Source: Candidatus Pelagibacter sp. RS40 (GTDB taxonomy: Bacteria; Pseudomonadota; Alphaproteobacteria; Pelagibacterales; Pelagibacteraceae). From it: 64,000 nt of DNA. The translations under genes and the position numbers were made by a program. Shown piece by piece: positions 36,036 through 45,065 of this stretch. Under the pieces are notes generated by a model. That model was not told the origin of the DNA and searched no databases. It was given only the letters and a program-made list of their open reading frames with translations. Position 1 is the stretch's first letter; each line of letters starts with the position of its first letter. The stretch spans positions 909,001-973,000 of the forward strand of contig NZ_CP020778.1 in assembly GCF_002101295.1 (NCBI RefSeq). Reading direction: 5' to 3'.

Positions 36036-37217
36036 TTATCTTTGTTTTTTTGTTTTAAACTTTCCACCTTTGATTTCTTTTTCTAAGAAAGATCCAAAAG
36101 CTTCACCAACATCAGTAAATTCAACGCCAGTTGCTCCCTCGTAATTAACCTTTTTTCCTTTAGCTAATAAATCAAGAGCTTTTTTTAGTTCGCCTGGGTA
36201 AATTTTTGTTCCAGGTGCGTTTGCAACATTCATAACGTTTGCTTGAATTGTTCCTCTATCTGCTTTTCCACCTGCTTGCATAGAAAGAGCTATTAATGCT
36301 GCTGCATCATATGATTCGCCAGTGTATGGCCCTGACGAGTCAATTCCACCAGCTTTTGCAACTTCAGCAAATTTTCCAGCACCTTTTCCTGTTGATCCAG
36401 GTAAAGAGCCAAATGATTTGTTCAAATCTTTTCCAAATCTGTCAGTTAAAGAGTCGCCAATCATTCCATCTGAAAGCACAAATACATCAAATGCACCAGA
36501 ATCTAATGATCCTTGAATAATCATACCACCAGCTTGATCAAGGTAACCAAGTACTGCTAAAGCATCACCTCCTGCTGCAGCTAGAGTAGCTACTTCTGCA
36601 CCATAGTCTCCTTTACCTTCTTCATGGGCAGTGACTGCTGTAACATTTATACCGTGTGCTTTCACAGCTGCTACGTATACGTCTGCTAAACCTTTACCAT
36701 AGTCATTGTTTGTGTGAGTAACAGCAATTGATTTTACTTTTCTGTCTTTAGTAATATCAGCTAAGACTTGACCACCTCTTGCATCAGACGGTGCAGTTCT
36801 GAAGAAATAACCATTATCATTCAAATCTGTTAATCCTGGAGAAGTCGCAGATGGCGAAATCATAACAACACCATTTGGTACAGCAACATTAGTTGCAATT
36901 GCACCAGTTACACCTGAACAGTCAGCACCCATAATAGCAACAACTCCGCCAGATACTAAGCCTTCAGCTGCTGTAGTAGCTGCCGCTGAATCTACACAGG
37001 TAGAATCTGCTCTCTCAATTGAAATTTTTTCTCCACCTAATAATGAACCTGAGTCTGAAGCTTCTTTAAATGCAAGCTCAGCTGAAGCAGCCATTGCTGG
37101 AGTAAGAGACTCAATAGGACCTGTAAATCCTAATATTATCCCCATTTTGATATCTGCAAGAACATTTGATGTCATTGTCATGACAAAAATTGTTGCAGTC
37201 ATAATTAATTTTTTCAT
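36036..37217 (-). CDS. livK: Periplasmic amino-acid-type ABC substrate-binding protein (LivJ/LivK family)
   Basis: A protein of about 393 residues: a signal peptide (MKKLIMTATIFVMTMTSNVLA) and the Peripla_BP_6 fold, with the opening GIILGFTGPIESLTP and an ISPSATSPGLTD segment around the ligand site. It probably feeds LivGFHM. The gene is convergent with livM and has its own terminator, so it can be expressed far above the membrane parts. I start at 37217 because AGAGGA (37221-37226, minus strand) lies just upstream; the TTG at 37238 would put that site inside the gene. Confidence 0.9.
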   Translation of the reverse strand: MKKLIMTATIFVMTMTSNVLADIKMGIILGFTGPIESLTPAMAASAELAFKEASDSGSLLGGEKISIERADSTCVDSAAATTAAEGLVSGGVVAIMGADCSGVTGAIATNVAVPNGVVMISPSATSPGLTDLNDNGYFFRTAPSDARGGQVLADITKDRKVKSIAVTHTNNDYGKGLADVYVAAVKAHGINVTAVTAHEEGKGDYGAEVATLAAAGGDALAVLGYLDQAGGMIIQGSLDSGAFDVFVLSDGMIGDSLTDRFGKDLNKSFGSLPGSTGKGAGKFAEVAKAGGIDSSGPYTGESYDAAALIALSMQAGGKADRGTIQANVMNVANAPGTKIYPGELKKALDLLAKGKKVNYEGATGVEFTDVGEAFGSFLEKEIKGGKFKTKKQR

Positions 37218-37308
37218 TTTTCCTCTAATTGTTAACAATTTATAAAGACTAATTTAAATATTATTCAGTTAATATTTCAATAAGTAATTTTGGCTAATAT
37301 TTTTGATG

Positions 37309-38790
37309 TTATCTAATTGAAAATGGATCCAGTGTTGGTTCGTCAGAAGTATAAAACCATGTAGTCTTTACTCGAGTGTAATCTTTAATAGATTCTAGTC
37401 CAGCCTCTTTTCCATATCCACTATCCTTTATACCACCAAATGGAGCAGTTGGTGAAATCAGTCTATAAGTATTAACAAAAGTAATTCCAGCTCTAATTGC
37501 TTTTGAAACCCTCATGCCTCTTGCAAGGTCGGACGTGTATACACCTGATGATAATCCATACTGGTTATCATTCATTTTTGAAACAACTTCTTCTTCAGTT
37601 TTAAATTTCATCACTGATAAAACAGGTCCAAACAATTCATTCTCAGCAACTGGTAAATTATGATTATCACATTCTATAATTGTTGCTGGAAAGTAATAAC
37701 CTTCATTAGAAAATGAATGTCTTTGTCCACCACATTTTAATCTTCCACCTTGTTCAAGAGTTAGTTTGATATTTTTTTCAATGACCTCTAATTGTTTATA
37801 ATTACTTATCGGACCCATCTCAGTTTCAGGATCCATTGGAGCTCCAATTTTTATTTTCTTAGCTCTATTTGATAGTTTGTCTAAAAATTCATCATAAATT
37901 CCTTCCTGCAAATAAAGCCTAGACCCAGCAATGCAACTCTGTCCACTGGCACCAAAAATTCCAGCGGTAATTCCGTTAATAGCATTTTCTTGATTTGCAT
38001 CATTAAATACTGCAACAGGACTTTTTCCTCCAAGTTCTAAACTTACTTCAGATAAATTTTCTGCAGAATTTCTAATGATATGACGTGCTGTTTCTGGCCC
38101 ACCAGTGAATGCAATTTTTTCAACTAGATTATGTGATGTAAGAGCTTTACCACAAGGTTCTCCAAAACCAGAAATAACATTTACAACTCCTTTTGGAATA
38201 CCAGTTTCTTGAATTAACTTTGCAAATTCAAACATTGTTGCAGGCGCTAACTCAGAGCATTTAATAACAACAGTGTTACCCATTGCTAATGCCGGTGCAA
38301 GTTTTGTAGCTGTTAAAAACATTTGCGAGTTCCATGGAACAATTGCAGCAATTACACCGATTGGTATTCTTGTCGTTATTGCTTGAATGTTTGGTTTGTC
38401 TATTGGAAGAACGGTTCCTTCAACCTTATCAGCAAGACCTGCATAATAATCATAATATTCAGCTATGTAATTAGCCTGTTTATATGTTTCTCTATAAAGT
38501 TTTCCAGTATCAATTGTTTCTATTTTTCCTAAATGTTCAGCATTTTCTCTAAGTTTATCTCCTATCATCCTCAGATATCTTGCTCTTTCTTTTGGTAATA
38601 ATTTTGGCCACTCACCTTCAAATGCATTTTGTGCAGCTTTGACAGCTCTGTCAACATCGCTTACACTTGCCTCTGGAACTGCAGCCCAAGGTTTATTATT
38701 TTCAGGATTAAGTGTTTCAAAAATCTTTTCAGTATCTGAGTTAACCCACTCACCATTTATAAACATTTTATATTTTTTTAATTCAGGCAT
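37309..38790 (-). CDS. NAD(P)-dependent aldehyde dehydrogenase
   Basis: A 493-residue ALDH with the catalytic Cys in FGASGQSCIAGSR, the general-base Glu in SLELGGKSP, the oxyanion Asn in PWNSQMF, and the late LFGPVLSVMKF and PFGGIKDSGYGKE segments. It resembles betaine-aldehyde and hydroxymuconic-semialdehyde types, but I cannot assign the aldehyde. It is last in a five-gene minus-strand cluster and overlaps the hydrolase gene by eight bases. Confidence 0.88.
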   Translation of the reverse strand: MPELKKYKMFINGEWVNSDTEKIFETLNPENNKPWAAVPEASVSDVDRAVKAAQNAFEGEWPKLLPKERARYLRMIGDKLRENAEHLGKIETIDTGKLYRETYKQANYIAEYYDYYAGLADKVEGTVLPIDKPNIQAITTRIPIGVIAAIVPWNSQMFLTATKLAPALAMGNTVVIKCSELAPATMFEFAKLIQETGIPKGVVNVISGFGEPCGKALTSHNLVEKIAFTGGPETARHIIRNSAENLSEVSLELGGKSPVAVFNDANQENAINGITAGIFGASGQSCIAGSRLYLQEGIYDEFLDKLSNRAKKIKIGAPMDPETEMGPISNYKQLEVIEKNIKLTLEQGGRLKCGGQRHSFSNEGYYFPATIIECDNHNLPVAENELFGPVLSVMKFKTEEEVVSKMNDNQYGLSSGVYTSDLARGMRVSKAIRAGITFVNTYRLISPTAPFGGIKDSGYGKEAGLESIKDYTRVKTTWFYTSDEPTLDPFSIR

Positions 38791-39556
38791 TTTCTATATG
38801 TTTTTTAATTTCTAAATTTACATTATCAGAACATTCAATACTACATAGATGTTTCCCTTTAGGAATTATTTTAAAGTAAGAATTCTCAATTTCTTTACTT
38901 AATTCCTCAGACATTTGAGGCGTAGAACCTACATCACCCTCTCCAGTCATTACTAAGGTTTTTACTTTTATTTTTGAAAAATCCTCTTGATCTTTATGAT
39001 TTACAAAAAGTGAATATACTTTTAAAAAATTATTCATGTTATTGGTGTCCAATAAGCTACTTATTTTATTATATGTATCAGGATTTTTTTTTAAGTAATC
39101 ATCTGTAAACCATCTATTTAACGCTTGTTTAGATAATTTCTTACTTTTTTTGGCAAGTTCAAATCTATCATTTACTAATTTTTGTTGTTCTGTACTTCTT
39201 TTAAATATTGAACAGAGCAATGTTAAAGACTGAAGTCTTTCATTAAATTTGCATGCAAAATTTCTTGCTATTAATGATCCAATTGAAAAACCAATTAAGT
39301 GGATTTTTTCAATATTAAGTTCATTAATCAAATTTAACAATTGATCTGAAAAAATATCAAATGAAATTTCATCTTTGTCGAGAGGTGTTTTTCCATGTCC
39401 TAGAATATCATATGTTAATACACTATTTTCAAATGCGTTTACTTGAGGTTCCCAAATCGTATTATTCAAGCCTACACCATGGATAAATACCAAAGGAATT
39501 CCAGATTTTTGATTTAAGGAGTAAAAAGTATTGTGAGAATCTTTTGCATTGATCAT
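38783..39556 (-). CDS. Alpha/beta-fold hydrolase
   Basis: A 257-residue hydrolase of the enol-lactonase/esterase type. The oxyanion segment is VFIHGVGLNN, the nucleophile elbow GFSIGS (Ser near residue 94), the acidic residue likely the Asp in TGEGDVGST, and the His in PKGKHLCSIE. The Ile inside the elbow is unusual but allowed (GxSxG is intact). It lies between the aldehyde dehydrogenase and DUF1185 genes and may open a ring or split an ester in the same pathway. Confidence 0.82.
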   Translation of the reverse strand: MINAKDSHNTFYSLNQKSGIPLVFIHGVGLNNTIWEPQVNAFENSVLTYDILGHGKTPLDKDEISFDIFSDQLLNLINELNIEKIHLIGFSIGSLIARNFACKFNERLQSLTLLCSIFKRSTEQQKLVNDRFELAKKSKKLSKQALNRWFTDDYLKKNPDTYNKISSLLDTNNMNNFLKVYSLFVNHKDQEDFSKIKVKTLVMTGEGDVGSTPQMSEELSKEIENSYFKIIPKGKHLCSIECSDNVNLEIKKHIENA

Positions 39557-39559
39557 TAT

Positions 39560-40144
39560 TTATTGTTCAATGCCCATTTCTTTCATATCTTGATATCTGT
39601 CTCCAGTTCTTGCATGCGCTCTCCCAAATGGAGCACCACCTATTGCAACAACTATCTCATCTTCATTTGGAGCGTCATGAATTGTAAATTCATGTGTTAA
39701 ATAAAATGGCCTTAATCCAGGATCTGTTTTATGCATCATGGGAATAGAAATCTTTGATCCTGCTGGTCCCCTTGTATTTGTAAAACTTAAATAGGCAGTT
39801 CCACCAACTGCATCTCTAAACTTATTTCCAAATCTCAAAGTATGTATAAAAGCAGATGCATGTTCTATTTCTCCATTAAGACCAACTATTGCAGCCTTCC
39901 CATATGCTTGAATTTTATCTCCTGAACCTATCTCTTTAATAAGTTCTGGAACTAAAATATCCCCAATCTTTGGTGCCAGTTCTAAAATTTCAGGCTTTAT
40001 ATCTTCAACAAAACCTCTTCCTGCCCAAGGATTTTCAATTACAGCAGCAACTGAAACTAAAAGTACAGGTTCCTTTGCATCCTTTCCACCCTCTATAAAT
40101 GTTTTATCTACAAACTTCGTAAATTTACGTAATTGTAATTTCAT
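39560..40144 (-). CDS. Amino-acid-synthesis family protein (DUF1185)
   Basis: A 194-residue protein matching the AA_synth/DUF1185 family pattern: VAAVIENPWAGRGFVEDI near the start, EHASAFIHTLRFGN in the middle and GGAPFGRAHARTGDRY at the end. The biochemical role of this family is not settled as far as I know; members often sit with flavin monooxygenases and hydrolases, as here. The gene is three bases from the hydrolase gene and overlaps the ThDP gene by one base. Confidence 0.78.
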   Translation of the reverse strand: MKLQLRKFTKFVDKTFIEGGKDAKEPVLLVSVAAVIENPWAGRGFVEDIKPEILELAPKIGDILVPELIKEIGSGDKIQAYGKAAIVGLNGEIEHASAFIHTLRFGNKFRDAVGGTAYLSFTNTRGPAGSKISIPMMHKTDPGLRPFYLTHEFTIHDAPNEDEIVVAIGGAPFGRAHARTGDRYQDMKEMGIEQ

Positions 40145-41841
40145 TATTTTGATCTGTGTTTAAAGCTATCTCTCCTAAAACTGTACAGTGCTTTTGGATC
40201 TACATCAACATCAATCACTACAGGCTTATTTACTTTAAGCGCACTTTTAACGGCATCATTAATTTCAGACAACTTCCTCACTTTATATCCTTTAGCTCCA
40301 TAGAGCTCTGCTACTTTGCTAAAGGGTGGACTTGAAATATCAGCGCCTAAATATCTTTTTCCAAAAAAATCTTTTTGATATGCTTTTTCTGCACCCCAAC
40401 TTTTATTATTCATTACGATTGTTATAGTATTAATTTTATGTTCTACAGCGGTGCTTAATTCAGATATTGTCATACCAAATCCACCATCACCCATTAGACT
40501 TACAACAGTTCTTTTAGGTTTTGCAACTTTTACACCTAATCCACATGCATATGAAAATCCAACTAAACCAAAATCTAAAGGAGTAAATAAACTAGGTGGA
40601 TTGTAATATTCTAAAGCATCTGTCGCTTGCAAACAAAGGGTTCCAGCATCCAAAGTAATTGCTGAGTTTTTGGGTAAAACTTTTCTTAGTTCTTTGAAAA
40701 GCCCTGGTGGTTGGATTGGATAGTTTTTAGAAGGTATATTATTACGTTGAAACAAGTACTTTGATCTTTCATTTTTAAACCTTTCTGTCCAAATTTTTAC
40801 CTCAGATTTAATTTTTTGTTTTTTAAACTCTTTAAGCAATTGATTTGCAGTTGTTGCTGCATCTGCATTTATTCCAATTTTAATTGGAAAATATTTTCCT
40901 AACATTTTTTTTTCTAGTTCAACTTGTATAATTTTTGCTTTTTTATTTATGTTCTCGAAAGAATAAAAAGTTGAATTAAAACCAAGTCTTGTTCCAATTG
41001 CTAAAATAATATCTGCCTCTTTAGTCAATTTTGTTGCAACAGGATTTCCTCTTGGTCCCATTTGTCCAGCATTTAATTTATGATTAAAAGGAATTGCATC
41101 ACCATGACCAGCAGCTGTTACAATTGGAACATTCAAATATTCCGCAAGTTCTATGACTGGTTTAAAACCTGAAGTATATTTTATTCCTCCTCCAACAATA
41201 ATTATTCCTTTAGATGAATTACTTATTAATTTTGCAGCTCTTTTAATTGAATTAGGATTAGATTGAGTATTATTTGTGTTTTTAAACGATTTTATTTTTT
41301 CATTTATTTTATAATTATTTTTTTCAGCAAGTAGGTTTCTTGGTAAATTTATACAAACTGGGCCTCTTCTTGGTGACATCGCAACATTAAATCCATCTGA
41401 TATCGCATTTGGAATATTTTTACTGTTCTTTAATGTAATTGTTTTTTTAGTTACAGGTTCAAACAAAGATTGCTGATCAAGTCCTTGAAATGCATCCTCC
41501 ATTTTATCTTTTGTTGAATATAGTCCCGCTAAGGATACAACTGGTGAAAAAGCAGCTTTTGCTTGAGCAAGCCCTGTAACTAAATTTGTTGCACCAGGAC
41601 CATTTTGCCCAGCAATAATTACACCTGGTTGATTAGATGCTCTTGCATACCCATCAGCCATATGGGTTCCTGTTCTTTCATCTCTTACATCAATAAATTT
41701 AATTTTTTTATCATGATAAATAGCATCAAACATTTCCATAGTAGCTGATCCAATTAAACCAAATACATGTTTAACTTGCTCTTTTCTTAAGGACTTTATT
41801 GCAGCTTGACCACCGGTAAGCTTTCTTGACTTGAGCTTCAC
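40144..41841 (-). CDS. Thiamine-diphosphate-dependent enzyme (acetolactate-synthase-like)
   Basis: A 565-residue enzyme with the three-domain ThDP layout. The N-terminal pyrimidine-binding domain has the conserved Glu in DVRDERTGTHMADG. A central domain follows, and the C-terminal diphosphate domain has GDGGFGM followed about 25 residues later by NNKSWG, the GDG-NN metal motif. It could be a decarboxylase, a carboligase or a hydrolase such as the cyclohexanedione type; residues do not decide. Overlaps the monooxygenase gene by four bases. Confidence 0.83.
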   Translation of the reverse strand: MKLKSRKLTGGQAAIKSLRKEQVKHVFGLIGSATMEMFDAIYHDKKIKFIDVRDERTGTHMADGYARASNQPGVIIAGQNGPGATNLVTGLAQAKAAFSPVVSLAGLYSTKDKMEDAFQGLDQQSLFEPVTKKTITLKNSKNIPNAISDGFNVAMSPRRGPVCINLPRNLLAEKNNYKINEKIKSFKNTNNTQSNPNSIKRAAKLISNSSKGIIIVGGGIKYTSGFKPVIELAEYLNVPIVTAAGHGDAIPFNHKLNAGQMGPRGNPVATKLTKEADIILAIGTRLGFNSTFYSFENINKKAKIIQVELEKKMLGKYFPIKIGINADAATTANQLLKEFKKQKIKSEVKIWTERFKNERSKYLFQRNNIPSKNYPIQPPGLFKELRKVLPKNSAITLDAGTLCLQATDALEYYNPPSLFTPLDFGLVGFSYACGLGVKVAKPKRTVVSLMGDGGFGMTISELSTAVEHKINTITIVMNNKSWGAEKAYQKDFFGKRYLGADISSPPFSKVAELYGAKGYKVRKLSEINDAVKSALKVNKPVVIDVDVDPKALYSFRRDSFKHRSK

Positions 41842-43007
41842 GAAACTTTTTTGACTTCAGTGTCTAGATCATCTTTAAAATGTGGCATTACTTTTTCAGT
41901 GAATAACTTTATACTTTTCATACAATCTTTATGTTTTACACCTGGAAAATTCGACCAAACTTGCAGATTTTGTAAGTTTAGTTCTGATTTTAATTCATGA
42001 ATTTTATCAATCACATACTCCGGCGTACCAAAAAGCATATTTCTTTGATGAAGGAATTCATAATTTAATAAATCTAATTTGCCTTTAGTTTTTGGAAGCT
42101 CTTCACCTGGATCCATATGATTACCAAGACCTCTCCAATGACAAACCCATTTCATGTAATTAACCATATGTTCTCCTGCCATTTCTTTTGCCTCTTCCAT
42201 TGTATCAGCAACAAACATGTCTCGAACAAGAGTAACCCCTTCTCCTAAAGGAACATTTTTTTTAGTAACTTCAGATCTTTTATTTTTGTATGCCTCAAAT
42301 CTTATTTTCAGAGCCTTTACTGTAGGAATCCACATGATTACATTAATATTATTTTCTGCTGCCCACTCAATAGATCTTATTCCATCTACAACTTGATGAA
42401 TAGGCGGGTGTGGGTTCTGATAAGGCTTTGGTACAACACTTATTTTTTTCATGGTGCTGTCTTCCATATTCATAAATTCCTCACTTGGCGGACTCATATC
42501 ATGTTGCCATACATAGTTAGGGGATGGATAAGTATAAAATTCTCCATCGTGATTAAAAAATTTTTCGGACCAAGCTTTTTTTAAAATTTCTAGTGTCTCA
42601 GCAAACAATCTAAAGTTTTTTGCTTGATCTTTTAAATCAGCCTCTTTATTTAAATTTATAGCTTCTCGCCCATAAACACCTCTGGCCACACCTACTTCCA
42701 CTCTTCCTTTGGAAAGCTGATCAAGTGTTGCAATATCTTCTGCCAATCTAATTGGGTTATGGAATGTGATTACGTTCGCAGCTTGTCCTATTCTAATATT
42801 TTTTGTCCTTGCTGCTGCATCTACTCCTAACATTAAAGGATTAGTGCATGACTCCATTCCCTCATGATTAAAATGATGTTCTGTAAACCATATAGAATTC
42901 CACTTATTTTTATCACAATATTCAGTGATCTCTTTAGTTTCATCTAGTAATTGATGATATGGTTTGTGTGTCCAATTGGTTGTGTTACAAAAATAACCAA
43001 ACTTCAT
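41838..43007 (-). CDS. Luciferase-like (LLM) flavin-dependent monooxygenase
   Basis: A protein of about 389 residues with the bacterial-luciferase TIM barrel: WFTEHHFNHEG near residue 41, the FMN-binding RIGQAANVITFHNPIRLAED region and a GRVEVGVARGVYG segment. It would use reduced flavin and oxygen on an organic substrate, and it is the first gene of the cluster, so probably the first step. The ATG at 43007 is chosen because AAAGGAGG lies just upstream; a longer in-frame start would swallow that site. Confidence 0.85.
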   Translation of the reverse strand: MKFGYFCNTTNWTHKPYHQLLDETKEITEYCDKNKWNSIWFTEHHFNHEGMESCTNPLMLGVDAAARTKNIRIGQAANVITFHNPIRLAEDIATLDQLSKGRVEVGVARGVYGREAINLNKEADLKDQAKNFRLFAETLEILKKAWSEKFFNHDGEFYTYPSPNYVWQHDMSPPSEEFMNMEDSTMKKISVVPKPYQNPHPPIHQVVDGIRSIEWAAENNINVIMWIPTVKALKIRFEAYKNKRSEVTKKNVPLGEGVTLVRDMFVADTMEEAKEMAGEHMVNYMKWVCHWRGLGNHMDPGEELPKTKGKLDLLNYEFLHQRNMLFGTPEYVIDKIHELKSELNLQNLQVWSNFPGVKHKDCMKSIKLFTEKVMPHFKDDLDTEVKKVS

Positions 43008-43011
43008 AAAG

Positions 43012-43019
43012 CCTCCTTT
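43012..43019 (-). promoter_or_regulatory. Strong ribosome binding site of the monooxygenase gene
   Basis: Plus-strand bases read CCTCCTTT; the transcript has AAAGGAGG, a near-perfect Shine-Dalgarno site four bases before the ATG at 43007. Such full matches are rare in this window, so it decides the start and suggests high translation of the operon lead gene. Confidence 0.8.
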
Positions 43020-43114
43020 AAAATTTAATTTAAAGACGACCGATCCCACTTTCGTATAGCCTAGAAATAGTTACGACGAGTTATGTATCGCTTTATTTAA
43101 TAACCTTATTATTA

Positions 43115-44080
43115 CTATCGTTGATATTCAACAAATTTCTTTAAGGATCTATTTAAAAACTTTTCGTAAATTTGACCTTTATTTACAGTTTTTTTGCTCA
43201 ACAAATATGAAGGATGCATTTTAAAATCAAAAGACGGCTCAAAAAAAAATGGGATAGACATCCTCTTTGATCTATTCCAAAGCACACGATGATTTGTTGC
43301 CTTAAATTTTCCTTTGGTTAAGTATTCTAAAGCTCTTCCAGTGTTGACCACAAATGCCTTTTTATTAAATGGTACATCATACCATTTTTTACTCTTTAGG
43401 TTTTGAACTTGTAATCCACCTTTTTTATCTTGATAGAGAACAGTGAAAATACCACTATCTACGTGTGTTTCACATCCTAATGCAACACCATCTTGTTTTG
43501 AGATCTCAACAGGCTTTTTTTGATTTGGATAATTATTGAACCTTAATGTGCTTAGAGTTTTTAGTCTTGAAAAAGCTTGATTTGAAATTTTGGGATCTTT
43601 TTTGTAATAAACTATAATACTCTTAAAAAGTATTTCACTTAAACTAAAAATATTATCAAAGTAATTATTTAATTTTTTAACTGCTTTTGAATTAAAACAT
43701 TTTTGAAGATTTAAATATTCAATATATTGGTTTTTGATATTATTTGAGTATTTAGAAGAGACGTTTAAATCTCCTAAGTCTAAACCTTCTTTTCCATTAA
43801 CATCATTGGGAAAATAGCCTCTATAAATATTTTTATTTTGTTTATTCCATTTTTTAGGAGACAATTTTCTTTTGTATTTATCTTTCATATTGAAAAATTT
43901 ATTTCCAACAGCACAAATGTTTTTGATTTCTTCATTTTTTAAACCATGACCAATTACTTGAAAAAAACCAACTTCTACACATGCTTTTTTAATTGATTGA
44001 ATAGTTTTTTTTGCTTCCTTTGAAACGAATTTACCATCTATTAAAGAGGATATATTAATTGTAGGGATATAGGATTTCAT
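43115..44080 (-). CDS. 2-oxoglutarate/Fe(II) oxygenase, isopenicillin-N-synthase-like
   Basis: A 321-residue DIOX-type enzyme. The N-terminal domain has QVIGHGLKNEEI. The iron site is His and Asp in ETHVDSGIFT plus a distal His in KATNHRVLWN, and the 2-oxoacid-binding Arg-x-Ser is RMSIPFFFEP. The class hydroxylates or desaturates small molecules. It overlaps the upstream exporter gene by one base and ends the seven-gene minus-strand run that starts at 49212. Substrate unknown. Confidence 0.87.
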   Translation of the reverse strand: MKSYIPTINISSLIDGKFVSKEAKKTIQSIKKACVEVGFFQVIGHGLKNEEIKNICAVGNKFFNMKDKYKRKLSPKKWNKQNKNIYRGYFPNDVNGKEGLDLGDLNVSSKYSNNIKNQYIEYLNLQKCFNSKAVKKLNNYFDNIFSLSEILFKSIIVYYKKDPKISNQAFSRLKTLSTLRFNNYPNQKKPVEISKQDGVALGCETHVDSGIFTVLYQDKKGGLQVQNLKSKKWYDVPFNKKAFVVNTGRALEYLTKGKFKATNHRVLWNRSKRMSIPFFFEPSFDFKMHPSYLLSKKTVNKGQIYEKFLNRSLKKFVEYQR

Positions 44081-45030
44081 TATTTATTTGGTGGTGTATC
44101 AGTTGCAATCATTTGACCTCTAACTTTCTCTCTGAAGTAAATATAAACACCAGCTCCAATAATTATACATGCTCCAAACAAAGTTCTCGGCACTGGAATA
44201 GTTTCAAATAAGATATAGCCAGCTAATACCGCCCAGATTATGTAAGAATATTCAAACAATGATACAACCGAAGGTGATGCAATACTATAAGCAGTAAATA
44301 CACAAAAAAATGAAATTGATGCAACTGTTCCCATTATTAAAACATAAGGCCAAGCATCGGATGGATTTGTGAACCATTCTCTCACAATAAATTGTAATGT
44401 TGGATCAGTGAAGGTATTAAATTTACCATCCCCACTCACAGCAAATATAAATAAACTTGCAAGTAATGCAAAAATATAAAGCCATGTCATTTGTGTGTAA
44501 ATGCTATCTTTATCGGATGTATATTTGGTTATTGTCATAGATATTGAATAACAGAGCGCACAAGCAACTGGTGCTAATTTAAAAAAATTAAAATCTCCCA
44601 ATGTTGGATTTAAAACAATTAATACACCAATAAAACCAACAACAATCGCACTCCATCTTCTAATACCGATTTTTTCTTTTAAAAAAAACTTTGCAAACAT
44701 GGACATAAAAAATGGACAGGAGAAGAATAACGCACTCGTCATAGCAAGTGTCATGAATGTTAAAGAAATATAAAAAAAACTAAATCCAAAGAAAAAACAA
44801 ACAACTCTTATTAAAGTCAATATAGGATAGTGTGTTTTTAATGAGATTGATTTTTTTGTTATAATAATAAAACATAACAAAAATATTGCTTGGATAAGTG
44901 TTCTTCCAAAATAAAGTTCAAATAACGCTATATCCTCAAAAATAAATTTTATTAAACCGTCTTGAATTGAAAAAAATGCCATACCAGTCATTATAAAAAA
45001 AATGCCTTTGGTATTTTGGTTTGTATCCAT
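44080..45030 (-). CDS. DMT-superfamily (EamA) transporter
   Basis: A 316-residue protein with ten predicted helices in two EamA repeats (about residues 8-140 and 150-298). The first repeat ends with KEKIGIRRWSAIVVGFIGV and the second with FETIPVPRTLFGACIIIG, both typical. It may move an osmolyte or breakdown product of the surrounding pathway. It overlaps the IPNS-like gene by one base. Confidence 0.85.
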   Translation of the reverse strand: MDTNQNTKGIFFIMTGMAFFSIQDGLIKFIFEDIALFELYFGRTLIQAIFLLCFIIITKKSISLKTHYPILTLIRVVCFFFGFSFFYISLTFMTLAMTSALFFSCPFFMSMFAKFFLKEKIGIRRWSAIVVGFIGVLIVLNPTLGDFNFFKLAPVACALCYSISMTITKYTSDKDSIYTQMTWLYIFALLASLFIFAVSGDGKFNTFTDPTLQFIVREWFTNPSDAWPYVLIMGTVASISFFCVFTAYSIASPSVVSLFEYSYIIWAVLAGYILFETIPVPRTLFGACIIIGAGVYIYFREKVRGQMIATDTPPNK

Positions 45031-45065
45031 CAGACACCTATATCAAATCGAGAATGATTATAATA

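Noticed and set aside
43021..43114. Relatively G+C-rich spacer before the LLM monooxygenase gene, considered as a riboswitch or operator
   Set aside because: Folding by eye gave no stable stem and no clear dyad; a promoter is expected here, but I cannot point to its boxes.
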